DNA of 6,001 nucleotides from Cellvibrionales bacterium UBA2511 (GTDB lineage Bacteria; Pseudomonadota; Gammaproteobacteria; Pseudomonadales; Porticoccaceae), in the NCBI GenBank assembly GCA_002341315.1, contig DDNV01000052.1, positions 486-6,486 on the forward strand, given 5' to 3'. Below, piece after piece: positions 1-5,883 of this stretch. The position numbers and the translations under genes were made by a program. The stretch's first letter is position 1, and each line of letters begins with the position of its first letter. The notes beneath the pieces are model-generated. The model was given only the letters and a program-made list of their open reading frames with translations. It did not search any database and was not told the DNA's origin.

Positions 1-72
1 CACGATATCGACTGCAAAATTGACGGTATTGGCGCCATGCAGCTCAAATCAGCCTTTGTGAAAAAGAGCTGA
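1..72 (+). CDS. C-terminal fragment of an unrecognised upstream protein
   Basis: Frame 1 is open from the window edge and ends at a TGA at 70-72, giving 23 residues that finish in ...GAMQLKSAFVKKS. The start and most of the protein lie outside the window. The stop is only 5 nt before the ATG of the DUF1415 gene, which is the tight spacing expected of two co-transcribed genes and supports this frame being real. I do not recognise a family from this short tail. Confidence 0.5.
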   Translation, partial: HDIDCKIDGIGAMQLKSAFVKKS

Positions 73-77
73 ACGGC

Positions 78-665
78 ATGCCCCAAACGAGCTTGCCACC
101 TTCGCACGAAGGGGTGACAAAACAGGTGAAACTCTGGCTGGAAACCATCGTGGTAGGGTTAAACCTGTGCCCTTTTGCCAAACGGGAGCTGGTGAAAGAC
201 AGAATCCGCTTTTTTGTTTCGGCAGCAATCAACGAGGAAATGCTGGTCTGCGACCTGGAGGCAGAGCTTGAGAGGCTCGATCGGGACTCGTCCATTGAAA
301 CAACGCTGATCATTCACCCACAGGTGTTGGCAGACTTTTTCGAATATCAACAATTTTTGATCTGGGCTGACCAGGTGTTAAAGCGCATGGGACTCCGGGG
401 CGTTTTTCAGATTGCCAGTTTTCATCCCGACTACCAGTTTCTCAATAGCGTCGAGCATGCGCCAGGGAACTATACCAACCGCTCCCCCTACCCCATGCTT
501 CACCTGCTTCGCGAAGACAGCCTGGCGAATGCCATCGCCAATTACCCCGACACGGACAAAATCCCCGAACGCAATATCGCTCTCCTTGAAAGCCTGGAGC
601 CAGAAGAGTTGCGCGCGCTTTTTTTCACTGCGGGCCAGCATAGCGAAGCCCCTTCCGACAACTAA
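78..665 (+). CDS. DUF1415 family protein
   Basis: A 195-residue cytoplasmic protein without signal peptide or membrane segments. I recognise it as DUF1415, a bacterial family of unknown function, from the N-terminal GLNLCPFAK block (about residues 27-35), the ASFHPDYQF block (113-121), the NRSPYPMLHLLRE block (134-146) and the YPDTDKIPERN segment (156-166). The length fits the family. The conserved Cys31 and His116 could in principle bind metal or act in catalysis, but this is inference. The ATG at 78 follows the upstream stop by 5 nt with only a weak purine-rich stretch (aaaaagag, 61-68) as ribosome site, so translation may be coupled to the upstream gene. The protein ends with a short hydrophilic tail after LFFTAG. 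No terminator with a T-tract follows the stop. Confidence 0.9.
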   Translation: MPQTSLPPSHEGVTKQVKLWLETIVVGLNLCPFAKRELVKDRIRFFVSAAINEEMLVCDLEAELERLDRDSSIETTLIIHPQVLADFFEYQQFLIWADQVLKRMGLRGVFQIASFHPDYQFLNSVEHAPGNYTNRSPYPMLHLLREDSLANAIANYPDTDKIPERNIALLESLEPEELRALFFTAGQHSEAPSDN

Positions 666-769
666 TTTATACATTGGCCTTTTCGACTATAGCCAACCTT
701 CCCAATCATCCGTAGCCAGAGCGACATTCACACCCATCTCCTTCATTTTTATTAACATATACTTCACAT

Positions 770-785
770 AATAAAATATTTTATT
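770..785. repeat. 16-bp perfect AT palindrome
   Basis: AATAAAATATTTTATT is identical to its own reverse complement. It sits at the left edge of the AT-rich stretch, about 105 bp after the DUF1415 stop. It could be chance in such AT-rich DNA, or a protein-binding site. It does not form a stable terminator because it has no GC pairs. Confidence 0.35.
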
Positions 786-1085
786 CACCCCCAAATGCAT
801 CAAAAAATATTGATCAGTATTATTTTTTAATTGCGTATTATTTGGTTTATATTAAACCCGATATGATGCATACAATGACAAATATCCCATATTTTTTTGC
901 CCAATAGAAATCCTCCAAAAAATACAATAAAACTTATATTTATCAGAATCTTACAAAAATTAATACGCCGGATAAAAAAATTATTCATAAAAATATAATT
1001 AATAACATATTGAACAAATAACCAATTAAATATAATAATTTTACGGCCGATATAAACCGAAAAACCACGATGCCATAGAGTATCA

Positions 1086-1125
1086 ACCGGACCTGATTTT
1101 AACCCGGCTAACGGTTCAGACCGGT
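1086..1125. repeat. Imperfect inverted repeat upstream of yegP
   Basis: ACCGGACCTGA (1086-1096) faces TCAGACCGGT (1116-1125); the arms pair apart from one extra base in the left arm. It marks the switch from AT-rich to GC-richer DNA. It may be a hairpin in a leader transcript or a regulator site; no T-tract follows, so it does not look like an intrinsic terminator. Confidence 0.3.
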
Positions 1126-1162
1126 CACGGGGCGGGGTAACTCAACGGATACGACGACTCAT

Positions 1163-1188
1163 CCTGCCCGAACAAATATTGAGGCAGG
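1163..1188. repeat. Short inverted repeat in the yegP upstream region
   Basis: CCTGCC (1163-1168) and GGCAGG (1183-1188) are exact inverted copies separated by 14 bp. They lie just upstream of the best -10-like hexamer I can see for yegP (TATAAC, 1193-1198), so an operator role is possible. A six-base arm can also occur by chance. Confidence 0.25.
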
Positions 1189-1192
1189 TGAT

Positions 1193-1198
1193 ATAACA
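1193..1198 (+). promoter_or_regulatory. Possible -10 element of yegP
   Basis: TATAAC, within gatataacaat, matches the sigma-70 -10 consensus at four to five positions and lies 46 bp before the yegP ATG. I see no good -35 hexamer at the right spacing (gaacaa at 1170-1175 is poor), so if used it would need an activator or another sigma factor. If this is the promoter, transcription would begin inside the palindrome at 1199-1220. Confidence 0.25.
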
Positions 1199-1220
1199 AT
1201 CCGATGCCCGGGCATCGGAT
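1199..1220. promoter_or_regulatory. 22-bp perfect palindrome before the yegP ribosome site
   Basis: The left arm ATCCGATGCCC is followed directly by its exact reverse complement, giving a perfect 22-bp palindrome centred between 1209 and 1210. As RNA it could fold into a 9-bp stem with a CCGG loop. It lies 11-12 nt upstream of the Shine-Dalgarno sequence of yegP (agagga, about 1232-1237). Plausible roles are the operator of a dimeric repressor overlapping the transcription start, or a 5' leader hairpin affecting mRNA stability. There is no T-tract, so it is not a terminator. Confidence 0.55.
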
Positions 1221-1244
1221 CATTCAACAAGAGAGGAAAAGAGA

Positions 1245-1574
1245 ATGTCCAGTTCATACGAGTTGCATAAAGATAACGAGGGTGCTTTTAACTTTTCACT
1301 GAAGACTGAGGATGGAGAGACAATTCTGGTTAGCAAACCCTATTTTTCCAAAGGTTCTGCTATAGATGATATTTCGGAGCTCCAGCATATCTGCAATTAC
1401 GAGCATAACTATCAAAGAAATGTGTCGGACGGTAACGAGCATTATTTCGAACTCCAGACCCCCAGACGCAAGATCATCGGCACCAGTCCGATGTTCAGCT
1501 CGGCGGAGTCTATGGAAAATGCCATTGGTCTGGCCAAATCAGTTGGCACAACCAAAGTCATCAACACTCATTAA
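1245..1574 (+). CDS. yegP: YegP-like DUF1508 (UPF0339) protein
   Basis: A 109-residue soluble protein that aligns along its whole length with E. coli YegP (about 110 residues). It has the two tandem DUF1508 repeats: the first (about 15-50) carries FSLKTEDGETILVSKPYFSK, and the second (about 66-105) carries YFELQTPRRKIIGTSPMFSS and ends in IGLAKSVG. The molecular function of the family is unknown. The usual G-I-x-S-V end of the repeat is altered in the first copy (DDISELQHIC), so that half has diverged. The ATG at 1245 is supported by a strong purine-rich ribosome site (gagaggaaaagag, 1231-1243). The gene is monocistronic: it has a long leader with palindromes upstream and a strong terminator downstream. 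Base composition is lower in GC than the genes that follow, which may reflect transfer or simply a small stress-type gene. Confidence 0.9.
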   Translation: MSSSYELHKDNEGAFNFSLKTEDGETILVSKPYFSKGSAIDDISELQHICNYEHNYQRNVSDGNEHYFELQTPRRKIIGTSPMFSSAESMENAIGLAKSVGTTKVINTH

Positions 1575-1585
1575 CCCCCCCTTTC

Positions 1586-1625
1586 ACGCCCTGACCTGAT
1601 AACCCCGTCAGGTCAGGGCGTTTTT
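1586..1625 (+). terminator. Rho-independent terminator of yegP
   Basis: ACGCCCTGACCTGA (1586-1599) pairs perfectly with TCAGGTCAGGGCGT (1608-1621), a 14-bp GC-rich stem with an 8-nt loop, followed by a run of five T (1621-1625). It begins 11 nt after the yegP stop. It separates yegP from the following operon. Confidence 0.95.
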
Positions 1626-1681
1626 CTGACAGACACCCCGCTTAATCGCATTAAACCTTCAGAACCCTGGCACAACTGATC

Positions 1682-1727
1682 ACCAATAATATACAATTAA
1701 ACATAATGTATTATTATAGACTGAAAT
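1682..1727 (+). promoter_or_regulatory. Probable promoter/operator of the bigR-like operon
   Basis: This is a short AT-rich block directly before the repressor gene. ATACA (1691-1695) and TGTAT (1707-1711) form a dyad with 11 bp between the arms. TATTAT (1709-1714) is a plausible -10 element, but no clear -35 is visible. Members of the BigR/SqrR group typically bind AT-rich dyads in their own promoter and are autoregulated, so this is the expected place for the operator. The assignment is inference, as the arms are short. If TATTAT is the -10, the transcript would start only a few bases before the ATG, or at it. Confidence 0.45.
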
Positions 1728-2078
1728 ATGCCAAAGTCCGTCACTACAACGCCTGACACTGCCATTGATAATGTTGACGACATCGATCAGATGCGCATCG
1801 CCGCCAGTGCTGCCAGTGCATTACTGAAAGGTGTCGCCCATGAAGATCGACTCCTTCTGCTCTGCCTGCTGAGCAGGCATGAGCTGAGTGTCGGGGAAAT
1901 TGAAGCCCAACTGCACATCCACCAACCCAGCCTATCCCAGCAACTGGGCGTATTGCGGCGGGAAAAGCTGGTAGCCACACGGCGAGAAGGCAAACGCATC
2001 TTCTATCGGATAGCGGATCAAAAGGCGCTAGCGCTGGTGACGCTTTTGTACGATCTTTACTGCAGGGCCGACCATTGA
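1728..2078 (+). CDS. bigR: ArsR-family repressor, BigR/SqrR-type persulfide sensor
   Basis: A 116-residue winged-helix DNA-binding protein. ALLKGVAHEDRLLLLCLL (31-48) is the first ArsR helical segment, LSVGEIEAQLHIHQPSLSQQLGVLRREKLV (53-82) is the helix-turn-helix with its recognition helix, and TRREGKRIFYRI (84-95) is the wing. Only two cysteines occur, Cys46 and Cys112. Their 66-residue spacing and context (LLC-L and LYDLYC) match the two sensing cysteines of BigR and SqrR, which close a disulfide or polysulfide bridge in response to reactive sulfur and release DNA. The CVC metal site of ArsR arsenic sensors is absent. The N-terminus is longer than usual (about 20 residues before the first helix); no Shine-Dalgarno precedes the ATG at 1728, so the mRNA may be leaderless, or the ATG at 1791 may be used. 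It is the first gene of the operon and presumably represses pmpA, pmpB and the genes after them. Confidence 0.85.
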   Translation: MPKSVTTTPDTAIDNVDDIDQMRIAASAASALLKGVAHEDRLLLLCLLSRHELSVGEIEAQLHIHQPSLSQQLGVLRREKLVATRREGKRIFYRIADQKALALVTLLYDLYCRADH

Positions 2079-2117
2079 CCCGGCCACCCGATTTATCAAT
2101 CACCACTGGTATTTATC

Positions 2118-2555
2118 ATGACTATCGACTGGCAAGCCTTTACTCCCTGGACATCATTGCTGGGCGGCGCACTGATCGGTCTGGCCGCCGCAGCCTTTGT
2201 TCTGCTGAATGGCCGCATCGCGGGAATCTCCGGCATTGTCGGCGGGTTGCTGACACCCAAAAAAGGGGATACGGGCTGGCGAATGGCCTTTATGGGGGGC
2301 ATGATCACTGCACCATTGCTCTGGCTCTTGGTCTCTTCTCTACCAGTCATTCGGATTGACGCGAGCTACCCGGTGCTGGTGGTTGCCGGCCTGGTGGTGG
2401 GTATCAGCACCCGGTTTGGGGCCGGTTGTACCAGCGGTCACGGAGTCTGTGGCATTTCCCGGTTATCACTTCGCTCCCTGATTGCCACCGCGGCCTTCAT
2501 GCTGAGCGGCTTTTTGACGGTGTTCATTATTCGCCACCTGCTAGGGGGACTATAA
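2118..2555 (+). CDS. pmpA: PmpA-like YeeE/YedE sulfur transporter half
   Basis: A 145-residue integral membrane protein of the YeeE/YedE (sulfur transport, former DUF395) family. It has about four hydrophobic segments (roughly 12-30, 55-76, 84-98 and 117-140). The signature GAGCTSGHGVCG lies at 101-112, with Cys104 and Cys111, and NGRIAGISGI lies at 31-40. In the structurally studied full-length YeeE, conserved cysteines pass thiosulfate across the membrane; proteins of this half size work as a pair with PmpB. Its place between a BigR-type repressor and pmpB fits sulfur-responsive import or export of thiosulfate or a related sulfur species; direction and substrate are inference. It follows the repressor stop by 39 nt without a clear Shine-Dalgarno before the ATG at 2118. 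Confidence 0.88.
   Translation: MTIDWQAFTPWTSLLGGALIGLAAAAFVLLNGRIAGISGIVGGLLTPKKGDTGWRMAFMGGMITAPLLWLLVSSLPVIRIDASYPVLVVAGLVVGISTRFGAGCTSGHGVCGISRLSLRSLIATAAFMLSGFLTVFIIRHLLGGL
2543..2549 (+). promoter_or_regulatory. Ribosome binding site of pmpB inside the end of pmpA
   Basis: AGGGGGA lies 7 nt before the pmpB ATG and within the last codons of pmpA. With only one base between the pmpA stop (2553-2555) and the pmpB start (2557), the two half-transporters are likely translationally coupled, which would favour equal amounts. Confidence 0.7.
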
Positions 2556-2556
2556 A

Positions 2557-2982
2557 ATGAACAAACATCTGCTCACCGCTTTTATCGCAGGACTGATTTT
2601 CGGTATCGGCCTGCTGGTATCCGGCATGGCCAACCCCGAAAAAGTGTTGGGCTTTCTCGATCTCGCAGGACCCTGGGATCCCTCCTTGGCTCTGGTCATG
2701 GGCGGTGCCGTGGCGGTAGGGCTGATCGCCTTTAACCTGGCCGGTAAGCGCCAGACATCTCTACTAGGTGACGTCATGCGCCTGCCCACCCGACAGGATA
2801 TCGACAAGCCTCTGGTGTTGGGCAGCCTTGGATTTGGCGTTGGTTGGGGGCTGGCTGGGTTTTGTCCCGGCCCGGCGCTGGTGGCACTGGGTGCGGGCGA
2901 ACTGAAAGCACTGGTATTTACCGTCGCCATGTTATCGGGCATGGCTGTTTATGAGCTTCTCCAGCGCCAGCGGCCCGGCTAA
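2557..2982 (+). CDS. pmpB: PmpB-like DUF6691/YeeE-type sulfur transporter half
   Basis: A 141-residue membrane protein that partners with PmpA. The N-terminal FGIGLLVSGMANPEKVLGFL block (15-34) and the GVGWGLAGFCPGPALV block (94-109, with Cys103) are the hallmarks of the second half of YeeE/YedE-type transporters (annotated DUF6691 or YeeE/YedE). Hydrophobic segments lie roughly at 6-23, 43-62, 86-110 and 116-135, and the tail is short and basic (LLQRQRPG). Together, PmpA and PmpB cover the two pseudo-symmetric halves that are fused in the longer YeeE proteins. The pairing with a BigR/SqrR-type repressor is known from other proteobacteria. The substrate is inferred to be thiosulfate or another sulfane-sulfur compound. 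Confidence 0.88.
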   Translation: MNKHLLTAFIAGLIFGIGLLVSGMANPEKVLGFLDLAGPWDPSLALVMGGAVAVGLIAFNLAGKRQTSLLGDVMRLPTRQDIDKPLVLGSLGFGVGWGLAGFCPGPALVALGAGELKALVFTVAMLSGMAVYELLQRQRPG

Positions 2983-3033
2983 CAGCCTTTGATAATGACA
3001 ATGTACCTTTTTATCTCTGACCACCCATTGGCG

Positions 3034-3039
3034 ACAGGA
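3034..3039 (+). promoter_or_regulatory. Ribosome binding site of the SulP gene
   Basis: ACAGGA lies 8 nt upstream of the ATG at 3048 and supports that start. The 65-nt gap after pmpB shows no hairpin with a T-tract, so read-through from pmpB is expected. Confidence 0.55.
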
Positions 3040-3047
3040 TTTCTCTG

Positions 3048-4775
3048 ATGCGCAAACTGCTACCCTCGTGGCTGACAGATTATCAGGCAAAGCTATTACC
3101 CAGCGACCTGGTAGCAGCGGTGGTCGTCACCCTGCTACTGATCCCCCAGGGACTTGCCTATGCCGCGCTGGCGGGCCTGCCGCCACAACTGGGCCTCTAT
3201 GCCAGCCTGCTGCCACTCCTTGCCTACGCCCTGTTTGGCTCATCCATGGTGATGTCGGTGGGACCGGTGGCAGTTATCTCACTGATGACTGGAGCCGCAC
3301 TGGCCCCGATAGCCGAACCGGGCAGTGCTGAATACATTGCCGGGGCTGTTATTCTGGCCATGGTATCAGGGGTCATGCTCTTTACCTTTGGCCTGTTGCG
3401 ACTCGGCGCCATGGCCCAGTTTTTAAGTCACCCGGTGATCAGTGGTTTTATCAGTGGCGCGGCATTGCTGATTATTATCGGCCAGTTGCGCCCGTTACTG
3501 GGCATCAACAGCCACGGTGAAACTGGTGTTGAGCTGGCAGTTGGGCTGATGGCCAATCTGAGTGGCATTCAACCACTCACAGCGGCATTCGGCTTTGCCA
3601 CGTTTGTGCTGTTATGGCTGGCCAGAAACTGGTTGGCAAAACTACTCATGGGTCTCGGTCTCGCCGAGGGTACGGCTTCACTGATTGCCAAACTGATGCC
3701 CATCGTGACCGTGCTGGGCAGTGCTGTATTTGTATCTCTAATGGGCTGGGAAACTGATCTTCGCGTGGTCGGCGCCCTCCCGGGAGGATTGCCAGCGCTG
3801 CAGGTGCCAACCATTGATTTCTCGATCGTGACCAAACTGTGGTTGCCGGCGCTGGCCATCAGTTTGATCGGCTTTGTGGAAAGCGTCTCCATTGCCCAGG
3901 CTTTTGCCAGCAAGAACCGGCAGCGCATCAATACCAACGCAGAGCTGCGCGGACTGGGTGCCGCCAATATCGCCAGTGCGCTCTCCGGTGCCTTTCCCGT
4001 CACCGGTGGCTTTTCACGCACCGCTGTCAATGCCGAAGCGGGTGCCCGCTCGCCACTCTCAGGAATATTTGCGGCAGTCCTGATCGCGTTGTTACTGGTC
4101 TTTGCCACCGGGTTATTCCACGCCCTGCCCATGGCGGTGCTGGCCGCCACAATCATTATCGCCGCGATCGGTCTGGTGGATATCAAATCATTGATTCACA
4201 ACTGGCACTACGATCGGGCCGAAGGTATGGCGCAGGCGGGAACAGCTCTGGGAGTACTGCTGGCCGGCGTGGAAGTCGGTATTGCCATCGGCATCGCCCT
4301 GTCACTGGCAACCCTGGTGTGGCGAGCCAGTCGGCCCCATATTGCCATTGTCGGCCGGGTCCCCGATACCGAACACTTTCGCAATGTGAACCGCTATCAG
4401 GTCGAAACACGGGGGGAAATTCTGATACTCCGGGTGGATGAAAACCTGTTCTTTGGCAATGCTGAATCGGTGGAAAAATTCATTCTTCGCGCGCTCGAAG
4501 CACAGCCGGAGGCTCACCACCTGGTGCTGGTGATGTCGTCAGTCAGCAGCGTTGATGCCACGGCCATGCAAATGCTCGACATGCTCAATGAGCGATTGAT
4601 TGATGAGGGCATGAAGCTGCACCTGGCAGAAGTAAAAGGCCCGGTACTCGGTCAACTGGAAAATGATACCTTCCCCGAACGTCTCAGCGGCGAGATTTTC
4701 CTGTCTACCTTCACCGCCTATCAGGCATTACAGATTGCCGAGCAGGAAACCGCACAGCAATTACAGGAAAACTGA
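3048..4775 (+). CDS. SulP-family anion permease with C-terminal STAS domain
   Basis: A 575-residue inner-membrane transporter of the SLC26/SulP family, of normal length for the bacterial members. The membrane part (about 20-440) starts with the signature LLLIPQGLAYAALAGLPP (29-46), continues with SVGPVAVISLM (70-80), and contains FPVTGGFSRTAVNAEAGARSPLSG (316-339), all typical of SulP. A cytoplasmic STAS domain follows (about 453-560), with SSVSSVDATAMQMLDML near 498-514, where Ser501, Asp503 and Thr505 occupy the loop that is phosphorylated in SpoIIAA-type STAS domains. Family members carry sulfate, bicarbonate, molybdate or dicarboxylates; no carbonic anhydrase or rhodanese domain is fused here. 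The position behind bigR-pmpAB argues for a sulfur oxyanion such as sulfate or sulfite, as inference. The family is certain, the substrate is not. Confidence 0.93.
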   Translation: MRKLLPSWLTDYQAKLLPSDLVAAVVVTLLLIPQGLAYAALAGLPPQLGLYASLLPLLAYALFGSSMVMSVGPVAVISLMTGAALAPIAEPGSAEYIAGAVILAMVSGVMLFTFGLLRLGAMAQFLSHPVISGFISGAALLIIIGQLRPLLGINSHGETGVELAVGLMANLSGIQPLTAAFGFATFVLLWLARNWLAKLLMGLGLAEGTASLIAKLMPIVTVLGSAVFVSLMGWETDLRVVGALPGGLPALQVPTIDFSIVTKLWLPALAISLIGFVESVSIAQAFASKNRQRINTNAELRGLGAANIASALSGAFPVTGGFSRTAVNAEAGARSPLSGIFAAVLIALLLVFATGLFHALPMAVLAATIIIAAIGLVDIKSLIHNWHYDRAEGMAQAGTALGVLLAGVEVGIAIGIALSLATLVWRASRPHIAIVGRVPDTEHFRNVNRYQVETRGEILILRVDENLFFGNAESVEKFILRALEAQPEAHHLVLVMSSVSSVDATAMQMLDMLNERLIDEGMKLHLAEVKGPVLGQLENDTFPERLSGEIFLSTFTAYQALQIAEQETAQQLQEN

Positions 4776-4821
4776 CAACTGTTACATTACCCGAACGATC
4801 TCAGGATTTCGGACACCCACC

Positions 4822-5529
4822 ATGCGCAGCCATATTTTCCAACATGTGCCCTTTGAGGGCCCCGGCAGTATTGAACCCTGGCTGAAAGCCGCAGGGCACC
4901 AGATTACCCGAACACCCTTCTTTATCGATGGGAGCACCTTGCCGGCGATTCCGGATATCGATTCACTGATCATTATGGGCGGTCCAATGAGCGCCAATGA
5001 TGAGCAACTATTCCCCTGGCTGTCGCAAGAAAAGGCTTTTATTCGCCAGGCCATCGACGCTGGCAAGCCAGTGCTTGGCATCTGCCTCGGTGCGCAATTG
5101 ATCGCCAGCGCCATGGGCGCAGGGGTTTACCCAAACCCGACCAGAGAAATCGGCTGGTTTCCAATCCATGGTTGCACCGTGCCGGGGACAAATAACTTTT
5201 CTTTCCCCCCATCAGTTAACGTCTTTCACTGGCACGGGGAGACCTTTGACTTGCCATCCGGCGCAATTCACCTCGCCTCCAGCGATGCCTGTCGACTACA
5301 GGCATTTCAGCTGGGCACGTCCGTGATAGGGCTGCAATTTCATCTGGAGACGACGCCGGCATCGGCGAGGGATATTGTCACCCACTGCGGTGCGGAATTA
5401 ACACCCGGTGACCACGTGCAGGATGCCGCCACTCTTCTCAGTGCCACCCCCGAGCACTACCGGACGATTAACCATTTAATGGGCGAAGTACTTGCCTACC
5501 TGCTGGCTCCCAATGGCTGCAAAACGTGA
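4822..5529 (+). CDS. Class I glutamine amidotransferase-like protein
   Basis: A 235-residue cytoplasmic protein resembling the amidotransferase domain of GMP synthase (COG0518 type). The nucleophile elbow GICLGAQL gives Cys88, and GLQFHLE gives His174 and Glu176, so the catalytic triad is complete. MGGPMSAND (52-60) and the HWHGETFDLP segment (137-145) are also typical. Free-standing members of this group hydrolyse glutamine or gamma-glutamyl compounds, but the acceptor is usually unknown. The open frame extends upstream to 4663, but that part overlaps the end of the SulP gene; the ATG at 4822 begins the conserved RSHIFQHVPFEGPGSI and is preceded by AGGA (4803-4806), rather far upstream. The 46-nt gap after SulP holds no terminator, so it is probably in the same operon. 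Its link to sulfur is unclear; a gamma-glutamyl thiol substrate such as a glutathione derivative is only a guess. Confidence 0.88.
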   Translation: MRSHIFQHVPFEGPGSIEPWLKAAGHQITRTPFFIDGSTLPAIPDIDSLIIMGGPMSANDEQLFPWLSQEKAFIRQAIDAGKPVLGICLGAQLIASAMGAGVYPNPTREIGWFPIHGCTVPGTNNFSFPPSVNVFHWHGETFDLPSGAIHLASSDACRLQAFQLGTSVIGLQFHLETTPASARDIVTHCGAELTPGDHVQDAATLLSATPEHYRTINHLMGEVLAYLLAPNGCKT

Positions 5530-5530
5530 C

Positions 5531-5536
5531 AGGAAA
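5531..5536 (+). promoter_or_regulatory. Ribosome binding site of the decayed ABM gene
   Basis: AGGAAA lies 6 nt before the ATG at 5543 and directly behind the amidotransferase stop. It is a good site, showing that this was a functional operon gene before it broke. Confidence 0.6.
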
Positions 5537-5542
5537 CCCCAT

Positions 5543-5883
5543 ATGATCGCCGTTATTTTTGAAGTTACGCTCACAGCGGAGGGCAAGGCCGAATACCTCA
5601 AGACCGCCGACGAGCTGAAGCAGCACCTATCTTCGATCAAGGGCTTTATTTCTGTAGAGTGATTTCAGAGCCTGACTGACAGCAACAAGTTGCTATCGCT
5701 GTCTTTCTGGGAAGATGAACAGGCCGTTCGGGAGTCGCGTACCCTGAGCGCACACAGGGGTGCAGAGAACAGCTGTTCGCCGACTACCGTATACGTGTCG
5801 CCGGTATTATCCGGGATTATTCCATCGAAAGCCGGACTGAGGCCCCCGCAGACACACAACACATTCACCCTCTTTTCAGATAA
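5543..5883 (+). pseudogene. Broken antibiotic-biosynthesis-monooxygenase (ABM) family gene
   Basis: From the ATG at 5543 the frame reads MIAVIFEVTLTAEGKAEYL...IKGFISVE, then meets TGA at 5660-5662, and continues as FQSLTDSNKLLSLSFWEDEQAVRESRTLSAHR. This matches ABM-domain proteins of about 100-110 residues, where an arginine normally stands at the stop (a CGA-to-TGA change would explain it). After the AHR codons (ending 5758) the family pattern continues in another frame as REQLFADYRIRVAGIIRDYSIESR (from about 5764) to a TAA at 5881-5883. The frame change, together with the short distance between the two blocks, points to a small deletion, which I estimate at about 13 bp. Two independent lesions make a pseudogene more likely than a sequencing error. 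ABM proteins are small dimeric ferredoxin-like-fold enzymes or haem/quinone-related oxygenases; the role here is unknown. It was the last gene of the operon. Confidence 0.85.

Larger units (their letters stand above)
666..1244. other. Long intergenic region with an AT-rich core
   Basis: These 579 bp contain no convincing gene on either strand. The part from about 735 to 1060 is very AT-rich; counting 781-1020 by hand gives 55 G+C of 240 (about 23%), far below the flanking genes. It includes a perfect 16-bp AT palindrome at 770-785. From about 1070 the composition rises sharply and several inverted repeats appear, leading into the yegP leader. Such a region could be a remnant of transferred DNA, a binding region for an H-NS/MvaT-like silencer, or an extended upstream regulatory region of yegP. 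The sequence alone does not decide between these. Confidence 0.7.

Noticed and set aside
675..703. TTGGC...GCCAA hairpin after DUF1415 as a terminator
   Set aside because: The stem is only 5 bp with a long loop and no T-tract follows.
412..771. 119-residue frame running past the end of DUF1415
   Set aside because: Most of it overlaps DUF1415 in another frame and its tail is low-complexity AT-rich sequence; there is no ribosome site.
795..871. ATGCATC / GATGCAT inverted pair in the AT-rich region as a CRISPR-like or mobile repeat
   Set aside because: Only two 7-bp copies exist, the motif is nearly self-palindromic, and there is no regular spacing.
2075..2359. 94-residue frame overlapping the pmpA start
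   Set aside because: It is rich in arginine and histidine, matches no family I know, and lies over pmpA in another frame; pmpA carries the clear YeeE/YedE motif.
3569..4186. 205-residue minus-strand frame inside the SulP gene
   Set aside because: It is an antisense shadow of a GC-rich membrane-protein gene; its composition has no domain features and the + strand SulP motifs are unambiguous.
3839..4441. 200-residue + strand frame inside the SulP gene
   Set aside because: It is a shifted-frame shadow rich in Arg, Cys and Gly without family motifs.
4663..4821. Upstream extension of the amidotransferase frame to an ATG at 4663
   Set aside because: It overlaps the end of the SulP STAS domain by more than 100 bp, adds 53 residues unlike the family, and the conserved domain begins at the ATG at 4822.
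5660..5662. TGA in the ABM gene as a selenocysteine codon
   Set aside because: The family has an arginine here rather than cysteine, and the same gene has an independent frameshift, so decay explains it better.
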